Shown here piece by piece: positions 47,636-58,151 of a DNA stretch of 64,000 nucleotides (the first letter of the stretch is position 1; each line of letters starts with the position of its first letter). The notes under the pieces were generated by a model that saw only the letters and a list, made by a program, of their open reading frames with translations, was not told where the DNA came from and made no database searches. The translations under genes were made by a program, and so were the position numbers. Source of the stretch: Polyodon spathula (taxonomy: Eukaryota > Chordata > Actinopteri > Acipenseriformes > Polyodontidae); contig NC_054553.1 of NCBI RefSeq assembly GCF_017654505.1, positions 10,090,058-10,154,057 on the forward strand, written 5' to 3'.

Positions 47636-48155
47636 ACCCCAGGCGATGCGGAGCGGCTGGCAACCCCAGGCGAAGCCGGGTGGCTGGCAACCCCAGGCGA
47701 TGAGGGGCGGCTTGCAACCTCAGGCGATGCGGGGCGGCTGGCAACCCAAGGAGATGTGGAGCAACAGGCAACCCCAGGCGATGCCAGGCATGCACCCTTG
47801 GGCGAAGCAAGGCAGGGAGTCAGGATAAGCTGGGGTGTGGGTTTTGGCCCTCTTCTTGGCCACTGCGGCCGAGCGGTTCTTCCCCGTGCTTCCCTCAGCA
47901 GCCTATGCAAAGGCTGCTGAGGACCACCAGCATCTAGTCCTGGTCCTTCTGGTGAAGGGAGAGGCAGCTCCTGCTCCTCTTCTCATGACGGTGGGGGAAG
48001 TGATACCAGCAGGCATTCATCCTCTGCTGGTGGGGGAAGTGATACCAGCAGGCATTCATCCCCAGCTGGTGGGGGAAGTGATACCAGCAAGCATTCATCC
48101 TCTGCTGGTGGGGGAAGTGTTACCAGCAGGCATTCATCCTCTGCTGGTGGGGTTG
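47636..48155 (-). repeat. In-element minisatellites, 27-bp and 39-bp units
   Basis: About six 27-bp units (AGGCGATGCGGAGCGGCTGG type, 47636-47795) and four 39-bp units (GTGATACCAGCAGGCATTCA type, about 47996-48150). Minus-strand translation gives 9-residue repeats (LGLPAAPHR) and 13-residue repeats (with RMNACWYHF). The left element has three 27-bp units and a 36-bp version of the other. Confidence 0.85.
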
Positions 48156-48334
48156 GCGGAGGCCGAGGCAGCTCCTGCTGCTCTGCTCCTGCCGGTGGAG
48201 GTGACAGAGGCAGAGGCAGATCCTGCTGCTCTGCTCCTGCCGATGGAGGTGGCGGAGGCGTGTAGTCTCCTGCTGGTGAAGGTGGGAGCAGTGTGTAGTC
48301 TACCCTTGTTACAGGGGACTGGTGTGGCTCTCCC

Positions 48335-48544
48335 TCACTTGCAGGGGACTGGCTCTCCCTCCTGCTCTGGAGACAGCGGTGGGACCTCTCCCTCTGGCGC
48401 TGGAGACGGCAGCAACAGCTCCTCTCCCTCTGGCATTGGAGATGGCTCCTCTCCCTCTGGCTCTGGAGGCAAAAAGAGCACAGACTCCTCCCTCTTGGGT
48501 GGTGGACTCACCGACTCCTCCCTTTTTGGCTGTGGAGCTGGCAT
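48335..48544 (-). pseudogene. Pro/Glu-rich gag-like segment
   Basis: The minus strand encodes KREESV repeats and PEPEGEEPSPMPEGEELLLP, an acidic, proline-rich, repetitive stretch. It lies downstream of the zinc-knuckle frame in element order but in another frame, so a frameshift near 48548 probably separates two parts of one gag-like protein. Such low-complexity linkers occur in retrotransposon Gag proteins. It might instead be a separate short peptide. Confidence 0.5.
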
Positions 48545-48550
48545 TCGCTT

Positions 48551-48772
48551 CTACCCCTTTCTGTGGACTGGTCTCGTGGCCTTCAGATGAAACCACTCCT
48601 CCGCATCCTCCACCTTTCCTTGATTGAGGGCCTTCAAATAGAGAGGGTCTTCATAGGGGCAAACTTCCCGGAGGTGCCCATACTCCATGCAGGAGGCACA
48701 CCATGGAGCCCCTCCTTCTTTCAACTCCTCCTGGCGATTACACCATGGCTGCCTTTCTTCCTCCCATCCCAT
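48551..48772 (-). CDS. Gag-like CCHC zinc-knuckle protein (73 codons)
   Basis: The minus-strand frame MGWEEERQPWCNRQEELKEG continues to CASCMEYGHLREVC, an exact C-x2-C-x4-H-x4-C zinc knuckle as in the nucleocapsid part of retrotransposon Gag, where it binds the element's RNA. It lies about 60 bp after the primer site. The start Met follows an A-rich tract; no N-terminal capsid-type domain precedes it, so the knuckle is near the start rather than the end, which is unusual. The left-hand copy lacks this segment but has a different N-terminal gag-like piece, suggesting that both are internal-deletion derivatives. Expression is not shown. Confidence 0.6.
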   Translation of the reverse strand: MGWEEERQPWCNRQEELKEGGAPWCASCMEYGHLREVCPYEDPLYLKALNQGKVEDAEEWFHLKATRPVHRKG

Positions 48773-48830
48773 TTTTTTAAAAAGAATTTTCCACCCACAG
48801 TATCTCTGGTCTGACGCTTGAAGGCAATGT

Positions 48831-48849
48831 TATGCCTCTTCTGACACCA
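48831..48849 (-). other. Primer-binding site, tRNA-Leu type
   Basis: The minus strand reads TGGTGTCAGAAGAGGCATA, two bases inside the 5' LTR. The first 12 bases fit the complement of the vertebrate tRNA-Leu(CAA) 3' end (TGGTGTCAGAAG) from memory. Confidence 0.75.
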
Positions 48850-48851
48850 CG

Positions 48852-49426
48852 TGTCACAAAGACGGCCGGAGTGGGTGGCGTCAGACCAGAGCCAGGAAAT
48901 AAGCAACAGAGAGGTGGAGTTTGGGGTAGCTGAGCGAATGGTCTAGCTCAGCATTTAATAAGTAAACAGACAGTCAGGAAATAAAAAGGTTGCAACAAAC
49001 AAAAACACAGGACATTGCACTTTCGCCAAAATAAATAGACAAATAAAACGGACTACACAGACAAACACAGTGAGCTTCTATTTTTCTTACAATTATCACA
49101 ATTACCTCCATCTCCAATTCCGTTCTCCATTCACTGAACACACAACCCTGAGTATGTGAAAACATGCTGCTTTTATGCAGCTATACCGAGACTCGACTGC
49201 TAATCAATCATTCAATTGGAGTCGCGGTACAACTGCACGTGAATTAATAAAGTGCAATTCCCCGTGCTGACATATTATTACTTTTTACTTGCACGTGAAG
49301 TGCTGTGCAATCCATGTGCTTAAATACAAATATACATTTTAAACACTTGTGTACCAATGACTATACACCAACATTAAAACACAACACACAACACAAAATA
49401 TACACAGGGGCGGGCACTTTGCCACA
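48852..49426 (-). repeat. 5' LTR of right retroelement (575 bp)
   Basis: TGTCACAAAG...TTTGCCACA. It includes the inverted repeat (49182-49230, arms TACCGAGACTC... and ...GAGTCGCGGTA) and adjacent TATA-like box (ATAAAAG on the minus strand, about 49168-49176). It is closely similar to 1633-2237 except for small gaps and the change TGACGTCA to TGGCGTCA. Confidence 0.9.
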
Positions 49427-49476
49427 GGGTTGAATTTTTCGGTTTCTATTTATTTGTTTGTTTTTTTTTCAGTTCA

Positions 49477-50330
49477 TGGGGGTTTATAGGTTTTTATTTT
49501 TATTTGACAAAAATTTGGGTTATTAAAAATAAACACCACTCAAACACATCAATTTTCAGTTTCTATAATACATTGAAAGTATGGTTCCTTAATACATGTA
49601 CTTACTGTGTTGAAGTGAGCATATCCACATTAGAATTCCAGCAATGTAGAACTGGATGCATTTTGAATCTGATAATTGTGAGAAGTAATAGATTTCATTT
49701 TCCACTCATTACCTCCCCTGTATCTATCACTGTGATGAGTCAAAGGGGTTTCGGTCTGCAATTCAGCCTCCCAACAGTAGAAGTCATCAAACCAACTCGG
49801 GACTTCCCTTACCAAGGTCTTGTGACCATGACAAAAGTCATCTTTTTGAGGGGCGGCACCTTGGTGAGGGGCGGAAGTACGAGTATGTAAATTCCAGCCA
49901 CTGGAGTCAAGTGAAATTAAGGATACATGTCAGTTTGGGATTGGTGATCCACTGACTACCAGGGCGGGGTTTGCATACTAAAGGAAACGTGCTACTGTGT
50001 TCGGGGTTGGTCCTAAGGAATAGAGGCGGGAGACAAAAGGCTGGAGGGAAGTACGTGGGAGTTTGGACTGTGTCACGAACGGAGGCTTTACTAACTTGGC
50101 TCTTTTCTGTTTTTATTCCTTTTTGTTTTATTTTTGGATTTAAGCAGAACGCGAAGAGGACTAAGAGGCTACCGTTCCTTTATTTATGATTACTCCAGCA
50201 CTCCCTCCCTCACATCCTTCTTTATTATTTTTCTTTTTTCCGTGTAATATTAAATAAAATTAAAATTTTTACACGTAAATCACTGTCTGGAAAATCCATT
50301 TTTACTCACACGCCTCGCAATCACACTACA
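49477..50330 (+). repeat. Probable solo LTR (854 bp)
   Basis: It starts TGGGGGTTTATAGG and ends ATCACACTACA, with GTTCA on both sides (49472-49476 and 50331-50335). A GC-rich middle (49850-50070) is followed by a T-rich segment, an AATAAAAT-type polyadenylation signal near 50250 and a short U5-like end. No TATA box stands out. The flank match was found by searching for one, so this is less certain than 36921-37372. Confidence 0.5.
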
Positions 50331-50335
50331 GTTCA

Positions 50336-53300
50336 GTTTTTTTTTTCTTCTGCCCACCTCATCGTATGACTATAGCATAGTGTATAATTCATCTCAGCAT
50401 ACAATAAGTTATTTACATTTTTCATACGAAAAAGAAGAATTATGCAGTCATTGTACATAAGAGAAACGCTAATATACATTAGTAAAGTTTAACTACAGCA
50501 GTTTTATATTTACAATAACTTTTTAGGTTCATCACTGAATAAAACCATAACGCCATACAAACTAACTGCCGATGCTATGTTGCTGGTTTGTTTGGGTTCG
50601 TGGTCGTTAAGCCCGTTGCTAACGGGCACGCGTATTATGTAGTGCACAAAATTGTTGATTGGTCAGTTGCAATGTCTTTACACACCGCTTGCCTTCTGAA
50701 AGACATTTTCTTTATGTAGAGAGTAGTGAATGATTGACATTGTTTAAAATGTTACCAAAACCATCATTTATCGGTTGAAAACAATTCAAACGGAATCTTC
50801 TAAATAGATCCATTTTTTTTGTTATTATCGGTTAAAAACAAAAACTTCAAGCCCTAAGCTATACTTTATGAAGCGTGCTCAAAGTAGTTCTAACTCCCCT
50901 ATGATTTCTGATGGCTAATCGGCTTTTTATTTCTTCATTGCTTACTTGGCAACTAAGAAATGTATCCCTTTTTAAAACTTAACTAACAGCCAACACTACC
51001 ATGCACATTTTATTAAAAGTATTAAAAGAGACACATTTTAAATGTTTTTACAGCTGGAATTATTGTCTTTGTGTAATTAATGAGTTGTGGTCCACACGTC
51101 CAAAATTTAAAAAATATGATGTTCATTAAATTGATCATGAGCGCAAACTAACTGTTAAAAACATTTTAAAAATCCCTTGCCACCATCTAAAGTGACCAGA
51201 GTCCCATAATAACCACTACCATTGTACCTCTATAGATTCCATGGTGGTCTGGCAGTCACAGCACAGCGAATGGTGGTCACACTTGTTATTCGGCACAGGG
51301 GACTGGCAGACAGAGCTTTGAAACTTTTATTAAATCACCATCAGAAAAAAAGGTAACTTGTTAATTTTCAATCATAAGCTCACTCCTATTACATCCTCTG
51401 TGAAATGTCACTGTTCAACAATATTTAGTTGAGTGAAAAACTGCCTAGACCTTGGCAACTTCTGTGCAAAATAAATTAATTCAAAGAAATAAATTGGAGT
51501 GGTTTACTGTAATTACAGTTATAACATTGGAGAGGTTTTTGTGAAGTACAGTGTAATTATATTGATCTCAATGCGGAAAGAAAAAAAATTCTGACGGACC
51601 ACATATGGAAACTGCCCAATTATTTGTATTTGAACTCCTGGTTTTGTGGATTTTGTTTACCAGTTTTCTGAAAAATGCCTTCCGCATTAATGCTAAATGT
51701 TATAAAATATAATGCAATCTGTTATGTTAAATATTTTTTATTCAGTCTAATGGCCTTTTCTGGTTAAATATGCAGATATTACTGTTTTTTATCTTTGCTT
51801 GCATGCACAGTATGTGGTCTAATACCTGCTGGTTTCAGAGCACAACCATGTGAACAGAGTTTCTTGAGGGCTTAAAATGGTCACAGAAATGCTTTGACAG
51901 AATATAGCTCAGCAGGAGCTTTGGGCTTGCTGTGAGACTTTCATCTTTCAAAATACACCCTTCCAATCTCTGCTGCGAGGGAGCCTAATCATGGTTCAGA
52001 GTAGCTGTTATGCTGTCGTGGTTGAGGTAGGGGTTTAGTATTAGCTGCTGTGTCTACAGTGGAAGATAATACATTGATATATTGTTCAAGGAGAGTGCCC
52101 TGTCCTTCTGTTAAACTTTTCTTTAGGAGTACGGAGTGTACCTTCCTAAGGAATCATTCCTATCCAATTTATATCCGAGGCTTTTGTTTGTGTTTGTTTT
52201 ATGCTCAAAGTGCTTTACACAGTTGTCCTCAAAGATTCCACCTTGCAATTAGTAAAAAAATTGTTATATTTGTAATATTCAAACAGCATCCTGCTTTTGT
52301 CCAAACCTGTAATGTGAGATCTCTTGGTTATCCTAAGAACCTAAAAAAGAAGCGACTGTATGATTGTCCTTTTAGCTGAGACAGTTGATTTTTTTGTCTG
52401 GATATATATCTTTGGTCCGTCCCTCTGAGAATTGTTTTTGAATGTCATGTATCATGAGAAACGTAGGTGCCCTCTAGGAGCTTAAATACTAAAGTAAAAA
52501 GGTGCCCTGTTAACATCATACAGAATGCAGCACAATATGATAATGCAATGTATTTTAAAATCACAATAGAGTTGTATAGTACTTTGAGGAAAGCTGCAAA
52601 GGCAATACATAGGAAAGAGAAGCATGTCATTATTTTATATAATTCTGTACTATTCCAACAGAGCACCGTTCCTTCCTTGCATGTGGTTGTAATTTTCATT
52701 TCAATTTAAATGAAATATAGTAATTACTGTATCTGTACATGTTGTATTATAAATATGAAAATGAAAATCGTGCTTGGCATATTTTGAACAGATAACGGAA
52801 AACAAAATATGTTGGAAATCCTGTGTTTTTATTTATTTATTTGTTTAGGCCTACAGTGGGATTTTTTTTGTAATATGAATAACTGCTGCCAACTCTAGAT
52901 GATTTAGAGTTTTTCTTTTTTTTTAGATTGAACCAGAAACTGACAAAATGCTTCTTATTTGATAGTTGTAGCAATGTAGTTTTTATACAGGGATTTCTAT
53001 TTCAAATTACCTTGCTAAATTACCTTCTTATTACAGCTAAATACAATAGTTTTTTTTTTTGTTTGTTTGTTTTTTTGTTCAAATACTATTTTTTTCCCAC
53101 TTCATAGTTTTGTCTGTTCATAGTGTTTCATGTATGGTTTCATGCATGGTTCCAGTACGGTTCAGATAAAAAGGCAGTGTAAATGGAAATGGGAAATGTG
53201 AAGGCAGTGACCCATTGTGACAGTGGACAACTGTAATCACTGCACTTGAAACCAATATTTTACCTTTTAATGGTTAAAGCAACTAAAACTCATTGTCACT

Positions 53301-55906
53301 GCATGGGTGCAGTCAGCTGGATATTAAGTATGGTAAGAAGTGAATATAACATTTTCTTACCTTTCACATATCATCAGCAAAACATCTAAGTGCCTACATC
53401 TGCAAACCCACTACCCACATGCAAAACTAATTGATTAGTTTTCACATTCTAGAAAAAAAACTATGTGTTTCATTGCCTGCCACTCAAATACATATGGGCT
53501 GTATGCTTTGGCCCATTAACCAAACAATGTCAAATGCAATCTCAGTCAGTCTTGATTGCAGTGAATCACAAAGAAGGACATGCTTGATTGATGGATTAGT
53601 GAATGGGTTGCAAAAAAATAGCCCATTAACCAAGCTACCTCCAATACAAAACCTGACATGATGGAATTTAACCAGAAAGTACATAACTCCAGGAGAGATG
53701 TTTTATTCTGCAAATTCCCACACAATGATTCTAACAGCATTGCTCCTTTTCAGATATTAAAAACAGTACAATATATTAATTCAGAAATTAAAACCTTCAG
53801 AACATAGTAGCACTTTTTCAGTAAATGAGGGTGTCGCTCACAATACTGTTCAATTTGTATAGCTACTGGAATCCTCAACCTGTTTTTGGTCATAATGGAT
53901 AAGCCATCAAATCTGATCCAATTCCTTGAAAGAATTATCTGTAAACCAAACTGTGGTGCTGCTGTTTTTGAAACATAAAGCATTGCAGACCTATGAAAGT
54001 TAGCAGGTCAAGGCACCAACTGATGGGCAATTATAGCAATACTACAGCCCTGTATTCGACACCCTGCAGGAATTGGTGGCAACAGTCATTTTAAAAATGG
54101 CAGAGCACACAGTATATGTAAGGTAAGTCTTTGTTAGGAAGTGTTTCTGAAAACAGTGTGAAGACAGTACAAGAGATACATCATGAACAAACAGATTGGT
54201 TTCCAGTCCATCCTTGAAGATCTGCAATACAAGCAGACATGACTACCTCTTGAAGTTATTAAGTCGTTATTTTACAAGCTGACCTGTTCTCCCAAACACA
54301 TACATCACAAACAGACCTTTCACTTTCTGTACTGGGCTTACAAAGTTTGGCAACCATTGAATACAGGCTACATTAATTGAAGCAGATTTATTAGCATATT
54401 CCTCAAAGTAAGTAACTTACAATTATTTTCCATTTTGAAGTAATTTATTGAGGCCCACCTCTATGCGCCATTGACTGACAAGGCACATTAAACTGTTTGC
54501 CAAACTCTTACATCATTGAGACAGCTGGTAAACTCATTAAATGTAGATGAAAACTCCACTTTATTGTACACTGTCTTGAGGTGAAGTTGTGTCAGTGTAA
54601 TTTACAAAATCATCAAAAATTCCCATGTTTACTTACAGTTAAAAGCCATGTAATCTCTCTCAGCAAATTTAAATTAATAATGGTTTATTAACACAAATTA
54701 TTTATTATTTTTCTTCAGTTAAATGGTGGTTTTTGGTGATGTTAGATGTTAGTTGTTAAATAGAGCACCATCAATTTTCCATGAAACAGTGACTTTGTGA
54801 CATGTGCATGAAAAACCACTAGCAAATTCCAAGTGCACCCCTAGTGGTAATATTTAAACTAGCCACATTAAAGGAATTCCACCTTGTTCAGACTTGCTGA
54901 GACCACCCCAAAGGTTACATATCCTGTTGACCAAATACCTATGGTTATCCAAAAAGCCTTAAATCACAGCTAGTTTCCTATAAAAAATACACTTCACATG
55001 TACATGACACTTGGCTGTTGTCAACTATTTTTAACATGCATGCAGTCAACATCATTATGGGGGGAGATAGTGGCAACTCTCTGCTGAAGCAAACTTTGCT
55101 GAGCAGAGTCAATGCTGTCAGTCTTCAATAACACAAGTCTGACCTAGGAGAGTATTTTGTCGATTAGAAGTTCAAACTTTCAGAGGAACCAGGTAAGAAA
55201 TCAATACACAGTATTAGATTTCTCTAACAGGTTTTCAAGAGTGAAAATGTGTGAAAAGCAATATTATATAAGGAGCAGCATGTCAAATGTGGCTTTTTAA
55301 CACCTCCAGTGTTCCTCTTGTGACTGGGAGAATGCACAGCTACTGCTCCTGCTCCTGTCAACAAGTAGGATCCTAGAACGGAAGAGCTGACTTACTCTCT
55401 ATAAATGCAATATGAGTTTGCCTTTAAAGTGATTGTGCTAATAATGTAATTCCATAGATCGTAACTGTTGGGCACTTCCATTCATTATATAGGTCTCACT
55501 TTTTTAGTGTAGTAAAGATGTATTTTTTTATTTTAGAACTGGATATATGGTACCACTTTAGCTGGAAACTTTAGCTCAGTACCCATGAGGAAAATAATAA
55601 AGATATGTGGATGACTTGGTCTATTTGGTCTTCATCAGGTCTATTATCCAATAAGTACTTACTGATAATAGTTTGGTACCGGGCTTTGTTATTATCCAAG
55701 GCTGAATGTATATTTGCTTTAGAAACTCAGCAGATGTTAATAGAACAAATACACAAATACATTCAAAAGTACCAATTGACTTAGTTACCTGCTTAAATTT
55801 ACTGCATCTGGATAGATTCTTTAAACACTACTTTCCTTTTGGTAAAAATGCCAGAAATCTGTGTAATCAAAGTAGTTTTACATAATAAATAAATGAGTAT
55901 ACACTT
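50336..55906. other. Long intergenic stretch, no gene seen
   Basis: 5.6 kb without a supported exon, RNA gene or recognised transposon. Small features: a perfect 7-bp hairpin GCCCGTT/AACGGGC at 50611-50627 in a CpG-containing patch, and T-runs near 53050-53075. The region 51820-52430 and other blocks are non-repetitive. Confidence 0.5.
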
Positions 55907-55914
55907 GGGACACC

Positions 55915-56697
55915 CAGGGCCGGCGTCAGCACCCAAGAAACCCAGGGCCTGAACGCCAAAGGGGGGGCCCACACACATACACAAATAAAATTGGAAATAT
56001 GAGTAAATGTACTATTTTTGTGCCAGCTATCCTACTCAAGTTTTCTCTAAACTAAACTGTGTTCGTACAGTGCAGTGCAACTTTTCAGATCTCCCCTTTT
56101 TTCTTTTCACTTTTCCTGCTTGCGTCCTGTTCCCTTAGTCCCACCTTTTCTCATTCCCTATTGGCTTCTGTCCTCTCCAGTAAAGTCGGAAATTATTGGC
56201 TGATCTCGACATACAATTATACAAATGTGCCAAATTAAAAGCATTCTATAATTGGGACATGTCCATCATACTTTCCAACAAAAAAGATTTTCATTTGACA
56301 TGTGTTTTGTCAAGCGGCCTCATTATCATAACATCTATTATTATAATAATGCCTAAACACCTGTTGTTATTATACAATTTTAAACCATCAAAAATGAAAC
56401 TTGCAAAACCTTCAAATAAAAAGAAACACAAATTGGGATGTCAAAAACAGAAGGAAAAATGTTCTGCATAAATGAAAAAACTACTATTTCTTTGAAGTTT
56501 ATGTCCTGTTTTCTGTTAATTGTGTACTAAGTAGGCTACAGTAAAAAAAAAAAAAAAAAAAAAAAAAAGAACAAATGTGCTAAAATCATTTAGTTTAAAT
56601 TAAAAAAATATCTTTTACTATTTTCACACTGTACAGTAATGTATAAAATGTAAAAGGTACATTGCCCGGGGACCACAAAAACCTGGCGCCGGCCCTT
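55915..56697. mobile_element. hAT-type MITE (783 bp)
   Basis: Ends are CAGGGCCGGCG and CGCCGGCCCTT, inverted with one mismatch at the outermost base. They are flanked by GGGACACC (55907-55914) and GAGACACC (56698-56705), an 8-bp target duplication with one change, as in hAT elements. The interior holds a 26-base poly-A run (56543-56568) and no transposase frame. Confidence 0.88.
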
Positions 56698-56705
56698 GAG
56701 ACACC

Positions 56706-57887
56706 ACACAGTAGACACATCAAGAAAAACTAGAAAAAGTACTGCAAAGAGCATAACAAAGTTGCATATTTGATAATGCGTTGGGAGAAAAGTATCAGCA
56801 ACACAGAAAACAATTTCTAATAGACATGATTTTCCCTTCAACATTTATTAATGCAGCTTTCGTGCAATAAATGCATGGATTTTTGTCATCTGTTCACCTC
56901 TTTTTGAGGGCAATTTCCCCCTATAACTGTGTGGTATCTCCTGCCAAACTAAGTTGCAGAAATTACAAAGAAAGTAAAAGGGCAGCCAGTACAGTATGAC
57001 AAAATATCAAATTCTACAATATAGGTTGCTAGTTATGCTATAAACTATGAATTCAGAGCATAACCCCTGGTTAGATGTCAGTGTGTGGTGGGATTAATCT
57101 TTTCCAGGTCCAAACCTGATTTTAAACAAACCAGTTAAAGCTCCCCTTCCTGTTTTATTTTGTAAAAATGGCTCATCCACCAACATTCACTGAACGACAG
57201 CCAGAGTCATTGTGTCCAGGAAAAAAATAAAACATGTCATCCAGTGCCTTTGTTAAACACTGCTGTTTTGCTAAATATTAATTGTGGTTTTTTGGGTGAA
57301 GAGGCCTTTATATAACACAAATAGGATGCATTAAATCATTCCTGTTTTAAATCATCATAACCTGCCAGTGTATATTATTACAAGGCTTATTGGTTCTCTG
57401 ATTTTCATTTAAAGATTCTGCTTGATGCCTCATTTCTTCCTCTAAATAATTTAATTTCACTTTTATTGTTGTACGAACAGAGTGTTATTCTGATGTTGTG
57501 CACTTTTATTGCCTTCCAATAAATTGCCTCTGGCTGTATTTAAAGCATTTTAGTTATGTCAAACAAAGTACAATTATTTTAAATGTTAGCATGCGCATAA
57601 TAAATGTAAAAAAAAAAGCAATGCAATAAGTATAAAGATCTTGATAAGTATTAAGTTGCATTTGTATACAGCATTTGGACTTCTATTTGTGTATCATTTA
57701 TCTCTGGTTTGCTTTTTAATTGCTGACTCAATGACATTCCATTCTGTTATTAAACAACCCAGGCATGTTTCCCGAAAATATTGGCCTACATGTATTCTTC
57801 TTGAAATGCAGTACTATGCTTGCAAGTTTGTTAAGAGATATATTTCAACAATCTCTAGCCACGTCCTGCCAAATTAATATATTAAGA
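56706..57887. other. Intergenic stretch, possible conserved non-coding DNA
   Basis: No coding signal. 57090-57560 is non-repetitive and looks like vertebrate conserved non-coding sequence in texture only. Confidence 0.35.
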
Positions 57888-57960
57888 TAGTGATGGGCAA
57901 CTCGCGGGCCACATGCAGCCCCCCAGGGGTCAAGCTGCGACCATCCTAAAAAAAAATATA
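57888..57960. mobile_element. hAT-like terminal fragment
   Basis: TAGTGATGGGCAACTCGCGG followed by GCCACATGCAGCCCCCC resembles the CAGTGGTGGGCAA...GCGGGCCACATGCGGCCC ends common to hAT/Charlie-type MITEs. The other end was not found. Confidence 0.45.
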
Positions 57961-58151
57961 CAGTATATATCACAAAGAACACAAGTGGTTTCCTCAAATT
58001 AATATTTCAAAAACATTAAATATTCTTGTATAATTGTATAATGTACTTTTTTTTTTTAAAAGGTAAGGCTAAGGGAAAGTAATGCATATTAATAAGATCA
58101 ATTCATATTAAAAATATGTGTTGTTAATCAGTATTTTTGGTCTATAAGAAA

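Larger units (their letters stand above)
46822..49426 (-). mobile_element. Complete non-autonomous LTR retroelement with target duplication
   Basis: 2605 bp bounded by LTRs and flanked by GGGTT on both sides (46817-46821 and 49427-49431), so it arose by a single integration. On the minus strand the order is 5' LTR (48852-49426), primer site, a zinc-knuckle frame, a Pro/Glu-rich frame, 39-bp repeats, 27-bp repeats, a region with a 96-bp duplication, polypurine tract, 3' LTR (46822-47046). The 3' LTR is only 225 bp because about 350 bp is missing from its middle. There is no pol gene. The 5-bp duplication and CCHC knuckle suit a Ty3-like parent. It is the same family as the copy at 1-2237. Confidence 0.9.

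Noticed and set aside
47835..48590. A 251-codon plus-strand open frame, the longest in the window
   Set aside because: It runs antisense to the retroelement through GC-rich triplet-period repeats that leave several frames open; it has no recognisable domain and is absent in that form from the left copy.
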